A stretch of DNA of 64,000 nucleotides from Hymenobacter baengnokdamensis (lineage in GTDB: Bacteria > Bacteroidota > Bacteroidia > Cytophagales > Hymenobacteraceae), in assembly GCF_008728635.1 (NCBI RefSeq), contig NZ_CP044285.1:2046001-2110000 (forward strand), given 5' to 3'. Shown in pieces: positions 56,469 through 64,000 of the stretch. Positions within the stretch are counted from its first letter, which is position 1, and each line of letters begins with the position of its first letter. A program made the translations under genes and the position numbers. A model generated the notes under the pieces. It ran no database searches. It was given only the letters and a program-made list of their open reading frames with translations, and was not told where the DNA came from.

Positions 56469-56738
56469 GGTTTGCAAAACGGTTACTTGATTATCTTCGA
56501 TAAGCTTGCGCCCTAAATCTGTAATTTGATAAAGGTGAAAGGCTCCTGACAGCTCTGTGGTGACATAGCCCATTGCTACTAATGATTCTCTAATTTCAAC
56601 GCAGTTGATAAGGTTAAAGACTCTTGATAGTTGCCTGCAAAACTGGTAGCTATTAATACGGTCGCCATTTTCCAAGAGGGTATTGATGATGACGAGCAAT
56701 GCTATCACTTGCTCGTGAACTGAGATACGAGTTGTCAT
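56409..56738 (-). CDS. Small protein, possible winged-helix
   Basis: A 109-residue protein with no family I can name. From MTTRISVHEQVIALLVIINT a helical segment leads into RESLVAMGYVTTELSGAFHLYQITDLGRKLI, which has the strand-turn-strand pattern of a winged-helix wing (a DUF4364/PadR-like look). A DNA-binding role is possible but not shown. The ATG is preceded by TTACTTTCG, a near -7 box, so the leader is very short. Its last codons lie in the direct repeat, and a copy of just this end is found at 49212-49238 on the other side of the segment. Confidence 0.5.
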   Translation of the reverse strand: MTTRISVHEQVIALLVIINTLLENGDRINSYQFCRQLSRVFNLINCVEIRESLVAMGYVTTELSGAFHLYQITDLGRKLIEDNQVTVLQTLMKNAYTQSDFQQEMIKYY

Positions 56739-56827
56739 ACTTGCGAAAGTAAAAAAACTTGTTCTCTGTGCCAACTTGGCAGCCTCGCCAGCTTTGGCAA
56801 ACTCCTTGCGCCCGCCCCGGTACCCGT

Positions 56828-57445
56828 ATGGGAAAGCCTTTCACTAGCCGAATCCGCCATTTTTTCCAGAAGAAAATGACCGACGATAAAAATATGAGTC
56901 CTGACGACCAGCCGCTGAACGAGACCACCGCCGAGCATACTGCCGGTGAGCCAGACCTGACTACCGATGCCGCTACGCCCGAAGCGGGTGCTTCGGCCGG
57001 GGCCAGCCGTGCCGAAAATGAGCTGGCCGACCTTAAAGATAAGTACTTGCGCCTGGCGGCCGAGTTTGAGAACTACAAGCGCCGCACCGCCAAGGAGCGC
57101 GCCGACCTCTTCAAAACCGCCAACCAGGAGCTGATGGTAGCGCTGCTGCCCGTGCTCGACGATTTTGACCGGGCCCGCCAGCATACGCAGGGTACCCAAG
57201 ACCCGGCTGCGCTGCAAAATGCGCTCGACATTACCTATAACAAACTCAGCAAAACCTTGCAGCAGAAGGGCTTGGCTGCGATGGATGTGAAGGGTGGCGA
57301 CTTTGACGCCGAGCTGCACGAGGCCATCACGCAAATTCCGGCACCGAGCGACGATTTGCGCGGCAAGATTGTTGACGAGATTGAAAAAGGCTATTATCTG
57401 GGCGATAAGGTTATCCGCCACGCCAAAGTGGTATTAGGTCAATAG
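56828..57445 (+). CDS. grpE: Co-chaperone GrpE
   Basis: A 205-residue nucleotide-exchange factor for DnaK. The disordered acidic N-terminal region leads into a coiled coil (ELADLKDKYLRLAAEFENYKRRTAKE), a four-helix section with LLPVLDDFDRA, and the C-terminal beta-wing (GKIVDEIEKGYYLGDKVIRHAKVVL). The ATG giving MGKPFTSR is used; another at 56876 (MTDDKNMS) is a plausible later start, and still longer ones are unlikely. dnaJ follows 70 bp downstream. dnaK is not in the window. Confidence 0.92.
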   Translation: MGKPFTSRIRHFFQKKMTDDKNMSPDDQPLNETTAEHTAGEPDLTTDAATPEAGASAGASRAENELADLKDKYLRLAAEFENYKRRTAKERADLFKTANQELMVALLPVLDDFDRARQHTQGTQDPAALQNALDITYNKLSKTLQQKGLAAMDVKGGDFDAELHEAITQIPAPSDDLRGKIVDEIEKGYYLGDKVIRHAKVVLGQ

Positions 57446-57462
57446 CAGAGAGCAATTAAAAA

Positions 57463-57497
57463 GACCGTAATGCGACGCTTGCCGCCGCATTGCGGTC
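57463..57497. other. Hairpin between grpE and dnaJ
   Basis: GACCGTAATGCG and CGCATTGCGGTC make a 12-bp stem with one mismatch and an 11-nt loop, followed by AAAATA. It may be a terminator or an mRNA stability element that adjusts dnaJ expression. Confidence 0.5.
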
Positions 57498-57515
57498 AAA
57501 ATATATTAAGCAGCA

Positions 57516-58655
57516 ATGGCAACCAAGCGCGATTATTACGAAGTATTAGGAATAGCCAAGAATGCGGAGGGCGACGTCATAAAGTCGGCCTACCGCAAGA
57601 TGGCTATTAAATATCATCCTGATAAAAACCCCGACGACCCTTCGGCCGAGGACAAGTTTAAGGAAGCTGCTGAGGCTTACGAAGTGCTGTCGGACGCCGA
57701 TAAGCGGGCGCGCTACGACCGGTTTGGCCACCAGGGCGTGGGCGGCGGAGGCGGCCACGCCCAGAATATGGAGGATATTTTCTCGCAGTTCGGCGACATT
57801 TTCGGCGGGGGCGGGGGCTTCGAGGGGTTCTTCGGGGGCGGGCGCGGCCAGAGCCGGCGCGTCAAGAAGGGCTCCAATCTACGCATCAAGCTCAAGCTTG
57901 ACCTGGAGGAAATTGCCAACGGCGTGGAGAAGAAAATCAAGGTGAAGCGCTACGTAGCCTGCCAGCCGTGCAGCGGCACCGGCGCCAAAAACGGCACCGA
58001 GCTAAAAACCTGCGCCACCTGCCAGGGCAGCGGCCAGACCAAGCGCGTGGTGAATACCATGCTCGGCCAGATGGTGAGCGCCAGCACTTGCCCTACCTGT
58101 AATGGCGAAGGCAAAACTATTTCGGCTACCTGCGACGTGTGCAAGGGCGAAGGCCGCCAGCTGAATGAGGAAGTGATTCCGATTAATATTCCGGCCGGCG
58201 TTGCCAATGATATGCAGCTGAGCATGAGCGGGAAAGGTAACTTCCCCGAGCGTGGTGGCGTACCCGGCGACCTGCTTATTCAGATTGAGGAGGAGCCGCA
58301 CGAATTCCTCAAGCGCGATGGCAACAATATCATGTTTGAGCAATATATATCGTTCGTGGATGCGGCGCTGGGCGCGAGCCTGGAGGTGCCGACCATTGAG
58401 GGCAAGGTGAAAATCAAGGTAGACCCCGGCACCCAGCCCGGCAAAATCCTGCGCCTGCGCGGCAAGGGCATCAAAGACCTGAACGGCTATGGCCGGGGCG
58501 ACCAGCTTATTCACCTCAATGTGTGGACGCCCAAGAGCGTGAGCAATCAGGAGCGCGAGCTACTGGAGAAGCTGCGCGACTCGGACAACTTTACGCCGCA
58601 CCCCGGCAAGAACGAGAAAGGCTTCTTTGAGAAAGTAAAGGAGTATTTCGCATAA
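57516..58655 (+). CDS. dnaJ: Chaperone DnaJ
   Basis: A 379-residue type I J-protein. The J domain (~1-70) has the HPD motif in [12 protein letters not shown] Gly/Phe-rich linker (~75-120) follows, then four CxxCxGxG zinc repeats ([36 protein letters not shown]) at ~150-215, and a C-terminal substrate-binding domain. It stimulates DnaK ATPase and delivers unfolded clients. The start ATG is in the normal place ([13 protein letters not shown]). Confidence 0.97.
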   Translation: MATKRDYYEVLGIAKNAEGDVIKSAYRKMAIKYHPDKNPDDPSAEDKFKEAAEAYEVLSDADKRARYDRFGHQGVGGGGGHAQNMEDIFSQFGDIFGGGGGFEGFFGGGRGQSRRVKKGSNLRIKLKLDLEEIANGVEKKIKVKRYVACQPCSGTGAKNGTELKTCATCQGSGQTKRVVNTMLGQMVSASTCPTCNGEGKTISATCDVCKGEGRQLNEEVIPINIPAGVANDMQLSMSGKGNFPERGGVPGDLLIQIEEEPHEFLKRDGNNIMFEQYISFVDAALGASLEVPTIEGKVKIKVDPGTQPGKILRLRGKGIKDLNGYGRGDQLIHLNVWTPKSVSNQERELLEKLRDSDNFTPHPGKNEKGFFEKVKEYFA

Positions 58656-58873
58656 CCGCGGATTTAACGGATTTCGTGGATACGCCCGCTAAAGCGGGCT
58701 GACTAAGCGAATGGTTTTGAATGCGATGATGCCGCCCATGTGGGCGGCCTTTTTTCATGGTATAGATACCTCAGTAACTGATAGATATTGCTGAATTGAA
58801 CGAGGTCACCACCCCAGTCAGTCCGCTTTAGCGGGCGTATCCACGAAATCAGTTAAATCCGTTAAATCTGCGG
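58656..58873. repeat. Long imperfect inverted repeat after dnaJ
   Basis: CCGCGGATTTAACGGATTTC at 58656 and the following ~30 bp are repeated in reverse complement up to 58873; the ~55-bp arms are not identical. The loop contains a smaller terminator (CCGCCCATGTGGGCGG then T6). The 274-bp gap to the sigma factor gene shows nothing else. Confidence 0.7.
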
Positions 58874-58929
58874 TCTGTAATGAAAGGGGGCCTTCGGCGA
58901 TATACCTTTCCGAAACCGCTACCCCGAGC

Positions 58930-59436
58930 ATGAGCGCTGCCCCGTCTGCCGATTTTCTGGTTGCCCTGCACGACTACCAGCCGCTGGTGCGGCGGGTGTG
59001 CCGGCTCTACTGCCAAGATGCCGATGACCGGCAGGATTTATTCCAGGAAATAGTGCTGCAGCTGTGGCGGGCCTGGCCGCGCTACGTGCCGCAACCCGAC
59101 GCCAAGCTCAGCACCTGGCTCTACCGCATTGCGTTGAATGTGGCTATCAGTAGCTTGCGGCAGCGCACACGCCGGCCGGCGGTAGTAGCTGTGGAAAATG
59201 AGGCCTGGCACCTGGCTCAGCCCACGGAGGGTAGCGCCTACGAGCCGGAGGAAACGGTGGCGCTCTACCGCGCCATCGACCGGCTTTCGGAAGTAGATAA
59301 GGCGTTTGTGCTGCTGTACCTGGAAGACCGGACTTATGAGGAAATGGCTGACATTCTGGGTATTACTCAAAATAATGTGCGTGTAAAAATGCACCGTGTG
59401 CAGGAAAAGCTGCGCCGGCAGCTGGTACGGGTTTAA
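58930..59436 (+). CDS. ECF-type sigma factor
   Basis: A 168-residue sigma-70 family ECF factor. Region 2 (~20-85) has DADDRQDLFQEIVLQLWRAW and the TWLYRIALNVAI segment. Region 4 (~115-165) has RTYEEMADILGITQNNVRVK, a helix-turn-helix for the -35 element. It should direct RNA polymerase to a small regulon. The next gene, 21 bp downstream, is a membrane protein and likely controls its activity. Which genes it controls is not visible. Confidence 0.9.
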   Translation: MSAAPSADFLVALHDYQPLVRRVCRLYCQDADDRQDLFQEIVLQLWRAWPRYVPQPDAKLSTWLYRIALNVAISSLRQRTRRPAVVAVENEAWHLAQPTEGSAYEPEETVALYRAIDRLSEVDKAFVLLYLEDRTYEEMADILGITQNNVRVKMHRVQEKLRRQLVRV

Positions 59437-59457
59437 TCTATTCTTTCGTAATTAGTT

Positions 59458-60090
59458 ATGGAACTCGACGACCTGCGCCGCCAATGGCGACAGCCTGAAC
59501 CGGTGACAAATGCGCAACCACTCGGTGCCAGCGAGCTGAGGCAGCTACTGGCTCAGCGGTCGGGTAGTATTGTGGACCAGCTACGCCGCAACGCCCGCCT
59601 TGAGCTGGGTTTTAACTATGGCATGCTGCTGATTTCGCTGGGGCTGACGGCTCTGGCGCCGGCGATTTGGCTTCGGCTATTTGGTGGCCTGCTGGTGCTG
59701 GTCGCCGTGGTATGTATCTATTATTTACTGCGTAAGCTGGGTCTGCTGCGCAGCCTGGACGACCCGGCGGGTGACCTGCGCGCCCATTTGCGCCGCTTGG
59801 CGGCCGGGCTGCGCACGCTTATCCGGTTTTACTACCGCTTTACGTTGGCGATGCTGCCGGTATCGGCCCTCGTGGTTGGGGCGTTGGCGCTGGCCCGGGC
59901 TGGCGTACATGCGACGCCCAGCCGGCTGGCGGTGGTGCTAGGCGTGATTGTCGGCACCATTGCCGTCTGCTACTGGCCGGTGGCGCGGGCCACGCGCTGG
60001 TACTTGCAGCGGCTCTACGGCCAGCACCTCGACCGGCTGGAAAGCCAGCTGCGTGAGTTGGACGAAGATACCTGGCCCGGCCCAGGCTAG
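59458..60090 (+). CDS. Membrane protein next to the ECF sigma factor, possible anti-sigma
   Basis: A 210-residue protein. The first ~50 residues are soluble and charged (MELDDLRRQWRQPEP …), followed by about four membrane helices (near 55-72, 76-95, 130-150 and 160-178), with an amphipathic C-terminus. Small membrane proteins encoded after ECF factors often hold the sigma factor inactive, so an anti-sigma role is inferred; no zinc-binding anti-sigma motif is seen. Its stop codon TAG lies in the first bases of the following inverted repeat. Confidence 0.6.
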   Translation: MELDDLRRQWRQPEPVTNAQPLGASELRQLLAQRSGSIVDQLRRNARLELGFNYGMLLISLGLTALAPAIWLRLFGGLLVLVAVVCIYYLLRKLGLLRSLDDPAGDLRAHLRRLAAGLRTLIRFYYRFTLAMLPVSALVVGALALARAGVHATPSRLAVVLGVIVGTIAVCYWPVARATRWYLQRLYGQHLDRLESQLRELDEDTWPGPG

Positions 60091-60217
60091 TGCTGCGTCA
60101 GGCAAGTTCCTTACCTAATCGTTCTGGTGGGCGCCTCACCCCCCGGCCCCCTCTCCGAAAAGGAGAGGGGGAGCCAGTCGATTCTTTAGGTAATAAATTT
60201 CCCTGACACAGCACTAG
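60087..60217. repeat. MITE-like inverted repeat with internal hairpin
   Basis: CTAGTGCTGCGTCAGG at 60087 is inversely repeated at the right (CCCTGACACAGCACTAG, ending 60217). The interior has CCCCCTCTCC/GGAGAGGGGG as a second hairpin at ~60145-60170. The left end supplies the stop codon of the preceding gene. The rest of the 259-bp gap holds no gene. Confidence 0.6.
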
Positions 60218-60349
60218 ACCAGTCACCATTCGGCGCCGAATTTTACCGTCTGGGTACTGTTCCTAACCGTTTGGCGGGCATTCGCAACGAGCCAGCGCGG
60301 CTGGCTGCTACATTTACCTGCACACTACTTCTTTCACCATTTTTCACTT

Positions 60350-61312
60350 ATGCAACAAGTCAACTCCCGGCCTATTCTGGAAGCGCGCGACGTGCACAAG
60401 CACTATGCCGCTCACACGGCCCTCGACGGGGTGAGCCTGTCGGTGCCCGAGCGCAGCATCTTTGGGCTGCTCGGCCCTAATGGCGCCGGCAAAACCTCGC
60501 TTATCCGCATCATTACCCAGATAACAGGGGCCGACTCGGGCGAAATCCTGTTTCGGGGCGAGCGGCTCAATCCCAGCCACATCGGCCAGATTGGCTACCT
60601 GCCCGAGGAGCGCGGGCTGTACAAAAAAATGAAGGTGGGCGAGCAGCTGCTTTACCTGGCCCGGCTGCGCGGAATGAGTCGTGCCGATGCCGTGCAGCGC
60701 ATCAAAAACTGGCTTAATCGCTTTGAAGTCAAAGAGTGGGCCGAGAAGAATGTGGAGGACCTGAGCAAAGGCATGCAGCAGAAAGTGCAGTTTATTGCTA
60801 CGGTACTGCATGAGCCCAGCCTGATTATTCTCGACGAGCCGTTTTCAGGCTTTGACCCAATTAATGCTAACCTGATTAAGGATGAGATTATTCGGTTGAA
60901 GGAGGAAGGGGCAGCCATTATCTTCTCGACCCACCGCATGGAATCGGTGGAGGAGATGTGCGATAGTATTGCGCTCATCAACCGCTCGCACAAGGTCCTC
61001 GACGGTCCGGTGGACGCGATTCGTAATCAGTTCAAAACCAATACGTACGAGATTGAAGGTCAGGGCCGTCTACTGGTGCTGCACCCCGACTTTGAGGTGG
61101 TGGAGCAGAAGGAGCGCGAAAACGACCACTTCTACGCTCGTATTCAGCTGCATACGGGCACGACGCCCAACGACCTGCTGCGCTTTCTCATCGGGCAGGT
61201 GCAGGTGCATACGTTTCGGGAGCAGATACCGAGCATCAACGAAATATTTATTCGGCGGGTACGCGAGACGATGCCCGAAACCTTGACCGAAACCGCTAAC
61301 TCGCTTCTGTAA
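60350..61312 (+). CDS. ABC transporter ATP-binding protein (NatA-like)
   Basis: A 320-residue ATPase. The nucleotide-binding domain (~1-235) shows Walker A GPNGAGKTS, the signature LSKGMQQKVQFIATVL, Walker B LIILDEPFSGFDPI and the H-loop FSTHRMESV. The C-terminal ~80 residues are a DUF4162-like extension. It drives the permease made by the next gene, 4 bp downstream. NatAB-type pumps export Na+ or other substrates; the substrate here is not known. Confidence 0.9.
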   Translation: MQQVNSRPILEARDVHKHYAAHTALDGVSLSVPERSIFGLLGPNGAGKTSLIRIITQITGADSGEILFRGERLNPSHIGQIGYLPEERGLYKKMKVGEQLLYLARLRGMSRADAVQRIKNWLNRFEVKEWAEKNVEDLSKGMQQKVQFIATVLHEPSLIILDEPFSGFDPINANLIKDEIIRLKEEGAAIIFSTHRMESVEEMCDSIALINRSHKVLDGPVDAIRNQFKTNTYEIEGQGRLLVLHPDFEVVEQKERENDHFYARIQLHTGTTPNDLLRFLIGQVQVHTFREQIPSINEIFIRRVRETMPETLTETANSLL

Positions 61313-61316
61313 TCCT

Positions 61317-62717
61317 ATGACTTCTAAATTTTTACTCGTTGCCCAGCGCGAATACGTTACGCGGGTGCGTAAGCGTGCGTTCATCGTGCTCACGCTGCTC
61401 GTGCCGCTGCTTATTGCCGGTTTCGGGCTCTTCATTGGCAAAATTGCGCAGTCGGATGAAACCTCCGAGATTGTAGATGTGCGTGATGAAAGCGGCCTCG
61501 GTATTGCCAGTCGGCTGGTATCGACGCCGCAGCTCAAGTTTCAGAATGTGAGTGGCTCGCTGGCCGAGGCCAAGCAAGGCTTTCAGCAGCAAAAGCACGC
61601 CGGCCTGCTGTACCTGCCCGCCGGCCTGAGCGAAACCGACCCGCAGGGCGTGCAGTTTTTCGGCAAAGGCAACATCAGCCTGAGCAAGGAAGACCGGGTG
61701 CGAACCGCTCTTACAAACGCTTTTGCCGAGCTGAAAATGCAGAAGTCGGGCCTCACTCAAACCCAGCTCGACCAGCTGCGGGCGCGGGTGCCGCTCAACT
61801 CGGTGAGTGTGGATGAAACTGGCAAAGAGAAAGATAGCAATTCAAGCGTGACGACCGGCATTGCCTCGGCGCTGGCTGTGCTCATTTACTTTTTCATCTT
61901 CCTCTATGGCGTGCAGGTGATGCGCGGAGTAGGGGAGGAGAAGTCGAGCCGCGTGATGGAAGTAATGCTGTCGGCGGTAAAGCCATTTGACCTGATGATG
62001 GGCAAAATTGTGGGTATCGCGGCGGTCGGGCTCACGCAGTTCCTGCTCTGGGGGCTCCTTTCGTGGGGCGCTACCAGTGTAGTTGTGCCACTGATGATGG
62101 GAAGCAGCCCGCCCGCTAAAACCGAAGTTGCCGCCGCTCCTGCCGGGCCGGCAACCCCGGCACATGTCACCTCCAGTCCCACCGAGTCGCCCATTGCCAA
62201 CGGCGCTGCGGCCTCGGCCGAGCAGATGAATCCGGCCAATCGCATGGGCGTTTTCGAGAAATTATCCGATTTTCTGAAAAAATCCAATATTCCGGTGGGA
62301 ACGATAATATTTGGCTTTATCGTGTATTTCCTGGGTGGCTATCTGTTGTACAGCGCACTGTTTGGGGCCGTAGGCGCGGCCGTCGATGACCAGACGGACA
62401 CTCAGCAATTCATGTTCCCGATAACAATGCCGTTGATTTTAAGCTATATAGTAGGTTTTGCAGTTATCCTGCGTAACCCCGACGGGCCGGTGGCCTTCTG
62501 GATGTCGATGATACCTTTTACCTCGCCCATCGCAATGGTAATTCGGCTGCCGTTTGGGGTGCCGGCCTGGCAGCTGGCCTTGTCAATCGGGCTGCTCATT
62601 CTGGGCTTTATCGGCACGGTGTGGCTGGCGGCGCGCATCTACCGCGTGGGCATTCTGATGTACGGCAAAAAGGTAACGTATAAAGAGCTGTCGAAGTGGA
62701 TGTTTTATAAGGGGTAG
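61317..62717 (+). CDS. ABC transporter permease (NatB/ABC-2 type)
   Basis: A 466-residue permease. One N-terminal helix (FIVLTLLVPLLIAGFGLFIG) is followed by a large outside domain (~45-175), then a cluster of about five helices (from VLIYFFIFLYGVQ onward). The Pro/Ala-rich segment around 265-305 is a variable loop. The GEEKSSRVMEVMLSAVKPFDLMMGKI segment is characteristic of the ABC-2/NatB family. It is coupled with the ATPase gene by a 4-bp gap. A hairpin terminator follows. Confidence 0.88.
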   Translation: MTSKFLLVAQREYVTRVRKRAFIVLTLLVPLLIAGFGLFIGKIAQSDETSEIVDVRDESGLGIASRLVSTPQLKFQNVSGSLAEAKQGFQQQKHAGLLYLPAGLSETDPQGVQFFGKGNISLSKEDRVRTALTNAFAELKMQKSGLTQTQLDQLRARVPLNSVSVDETGKEKDSNSSVTTGIASALAVLIYFFIFLYGVQVMRGVGEEKSSRVMEVMLSAVKPFDLMMGKIVGIAAVGLTQFLLWGLLSWGATSVVVPLMMGSSPPAKTEVAAAPAGPATPAHVTSSPTESPIANGAAASAEQMNPANRMGVFEKLSDFLKKSNIPVGTIIFGFIVYFLGGYLLYSALFGAVGAAVDDQTDTQQFMFPITMPLILSYIVGFAVILRNPDGPVAFWMSMIPFTSPIAMVIRLPFGVPAWQLALSIGLLILGFIGTVWLAARIYRVGILMYGKKVTYKELSKWMFYKG

Positions 62718-62738
62718 GTAAGTCGAGCTAGCGCGGGA

Positions 62739-62781
62739 AAAAGAACGACATGCTGAACCAAGTAAAGCATGTCGTTCTTTT
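62739..62781 (+). terminator. Hairpin terminator after the ABC permease (repeat family)
   Basis: AAAAGAACGACATGCT pairs exactly with AGCATGTCGTTCTTTT. It is another member of the AGAACGTCATGCTGAGC-like set. Confidence 0.75.
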
Positions 62782-62786
62782 GTATA

Positions 62787-63683
62787 ATGTTTCCTGCCTT
62801 CTCGATGCGCTGCACTTTCCTGCTGCTTCTGCTGCCGCTGCTGGCCTTCGCGCCGGCCGGCGACCGCCCGGCCTACCGCTTGTTCACCAGTCAGGGCCAG
62901 GGTGCTGATTATGACCAGCTGGTGGCCCAATTGGTGCAGGCGGATGTGGTGTTATTTGGCGAGCAGCACAATGACCCCATTGCGCACTGGCTGGAATTGC
63001 AGCTAGCCAAAGACTTAGCCAAAGCCAAAGGGGCTGGCAAGCTGGTGCTCGGCCTCGAAATGTTTGAGCGCGATGTGCAGCCGCTGGTGACGCAATACGT
63101 CGCCGGCACGCTGTCCGACTCGGCCTTTGAGCGCCAGAGTCGACCCTGGCCCAACTACGCCACCGATTACCGCCCGCTGCTGCAGTTTGCGCAGGGCGGG
63201 CATATCCCTGTTATTGGTACCAATGCCCCGCGGCCGTTTGCCCACGCCGTGGCGCAGGGCAGCCTCAAAGCGCTCGATAAGCTGCTTGTAATCGACCGCA
63301 CGCTGCTCGCGCCGCTGCCGCTGCAGGTTAATTATGAGCTGCCGGGCTATAAGAACATGGCCGCCATGTTTGGCGGCGACAGCAAGGCCCACGGCGGTGG
63401 GGCCGCCAATATTATTCAGGCGCAGGCACTGAAGGACGCCACGATGGCCTATTTTATTTGGCGCAGCCTGGCACCGGGCCAAACCATGCTGCATCTCAAC
63501 GGCTCGTACCATTCTGACCACCACGATGGCATCGTGGCATACCTGCGCCAGTATGCGCCTGAATTGCGCATCAAAACGCTAAGCGTAGTGACGCAAAGCC
63601 AGTTGCAGCAGCTGGATAAGAACAATGTAGCCGTAGCCGACTACGTAGTGGTGGTGCCCGAAGACATGACCAAACCGTATTAA
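62787..63683 (+). CDS. ChaN-like haem-binding/Tiki-fold protein
   Basis: A ~298-residue protein with an N-terminal signal-like hydrophobic stretch (RCTFLLLLLPLLAFAPAG) that could target it to the periplasm. The DUF399/ChaN domain has DVVLFGEQHNDPIAHWLELQ, LVLGLEMFERDVQ and, late, MLHLNGSYHSDHHDGI, where the GEQHND and histidines match the family. ChaN proteins bind haem in iron acquisition; others of this fold may be proteases. ATG 62787 or 62805 is likely the start, since an earlier one lies in the hairpin. Its stop overlaps the next gene's stop. Confidence 0.75.
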   Translation: MFPAFSMRCTFLLLLLPLLAFAPAGDRPAYRLFTSQGQGADYDQLVAQLVQADVVLFGEQHNDPIAHWLELQLAKDLAKAKGAGKLVLGLEMFERDVQPLVTQYVAGTLSDSAFERQSRPWPNYATDYRPLLQFAQGGHIPVIGTNAPRPFAHAVAQGSLKALDKLLVIDRTLLAPLPLQVNYELPGYKNMAAMFGGDSKAHGGGAANIIQAQALKDATMAYFIWRSLAPGQTMLHLNGSYHSDHHDGIVAYLRQYAPELRIKTLSVVTQSQLQQLDKNNVAVADYVVVVPEDMTKPY

Positions 63684-64000
63684 CTAAAGCGCTCGGGCTC
63701 GGTGCTGGTCGCGGCGGGGCGGCGGTTGTGCGCACTGGTGGTGTAGATAATCAGCCCCACCAGAATGGCGAGCAGAATCAGCGACGAGCCTTTGGTGCCG
63801 AAGCCCAGGCCGTGCTTTTCTACCGGCTTGGTGAGCAGGTCGCCAAAAGTGGCCCCAAAGGGCCGCGTGAGCACGAAGGCAATCCAGAAGAGCAGTACCG
63901 ACGATATTTTGGTAAAGTAATGAGCCAGAATTACCAGGCCAATAAGACTGCCGATAAGCAAGGCACCGCCCCCAAAGCCCAGGCCCGAGTCGTCGGCCAG
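63680..64000 (-). CDS. COG4705-like membrane protein, C-terminal part
   Basis: A partial gene running off the right end of the window; the start is outside. The visible 106 residues are membrane-spanning (ALLIGSLIGLVILAHYFTKI, SVLLFWIAFVLTRPFGATFG, LILLAILVGLIIYTT) and match the repeat pattern of the COG4705 uncharacterised membrane-anchored family, with the RPFGATFGDLL signature. The function is not known. It converges on the ChaN-like gene and their stop codons share TTAA. Confidence 0.7.
   Translation of the reverse strand: MADDSGLGFGGGALLIGSLIGLVILAHYFTKISSVLLFWIAFVLTRPFGATFGDLLTKPVEKHGLGFGTKGSSLILLAILVGLIIYTTSAHNRRPAATSTEPERFS

Noticed and set aside
60144..60172. Terminator after the sigma partner gene
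   Set aside because: The CCCCCTCTCC hairpin lacks a T run and lies inside a larger MITE-like inverted repeat, so I describe it with that.

Overview
The window looks like chromosomal DNA of a Bacteroidota member, most probably Cytophagales and Hymenobacter-like. The evidence is moderately GC-rich coding DNA, a large secreted protein ending in a type IX secretion (T9SS) sorting domain, a small PID-CTERM protein, several TAnnTTTG promoter-like boxes, and the housekeeping gene set. No rRNA, tRNA or CRISPR array was recognised. The organism assignment is inference; no search was run.

Layout. 1-10.3 kb: housekeeping and envelope genes (lipoprotein, membrane metallophosphoesterase, radC, DUF1684 protein, pheT, a coiled-coil protein with zapA, rny, a lipoprotein amidase, an acyl-CoA-binding protein). 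10.5-14.9 kb: asnB, ugd and a UDP-xylose synthase gene. 15.2-39.1 kb: a visibly AT-richer glycan cluster, nearly all on the + strand. It holds three nucleotide-sugar modules: fdtB-fdtA-fdtC (3-acetamido-3,6-dideoxyhexose), a VioA-like aminotransferase with a NeuD-like acetyltransferase, and a sugar formyltransferase with wecE. With them are eight glycosyltransferases, three membrane acyltransferases, a Wzx-type flippase, a PglK/MsbA-like ABC flippase and a DUF6056 membrane protein beside a GtrB-like polyprenyl-phosphate glycosyltransferase. A minus-strand polytopic protein at its right end is a candidate polymerase. Together these genes could build and export a complex N-acylated amino-sugar polysaccharide; the initiating transferase, RmlA/RmlB and outer-membrane export genes are not in the window.

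40.4-47.7 kb: a TPR protein, an M42-type aminopeptidase, the membrane pyrophosphatase hppA (apparently frameshifted at its first codons), hpt, adk and obg. 47.8-56.4 kb: an accessory segment. It has two unknown exported proteins, a degenerate second copy of the obg 3' end, an IS3 relic, an IS1182-like relic, a 1.27-kilo-residue T9SS adhesin, a PID-CTERM protein and a complete IS3-family element. Two near-identical ~107-bp direct repeats lie at 49132 and 56360. 56.4-64 kb: a small hypothetical protein, grpE, dnaJ, an ECF sigma factor with a membrane partner, a NatAB-like ABC exporter, a ChaN-like protein and the end of a COG4705-like membrane protein.

The intergenic spaces are rich in hairpins. 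One family built on AGAACGTCATGCTGAGC occurs four times after genes, and several larger MITE-like inverted repeats are present. The most notable points are the repeated obg 3' ends around the adhesin segment, the hppA start frameshift, the formyltransferase lacking the usual catalytic Asn, and the DUF6056/GtrB-like pair.
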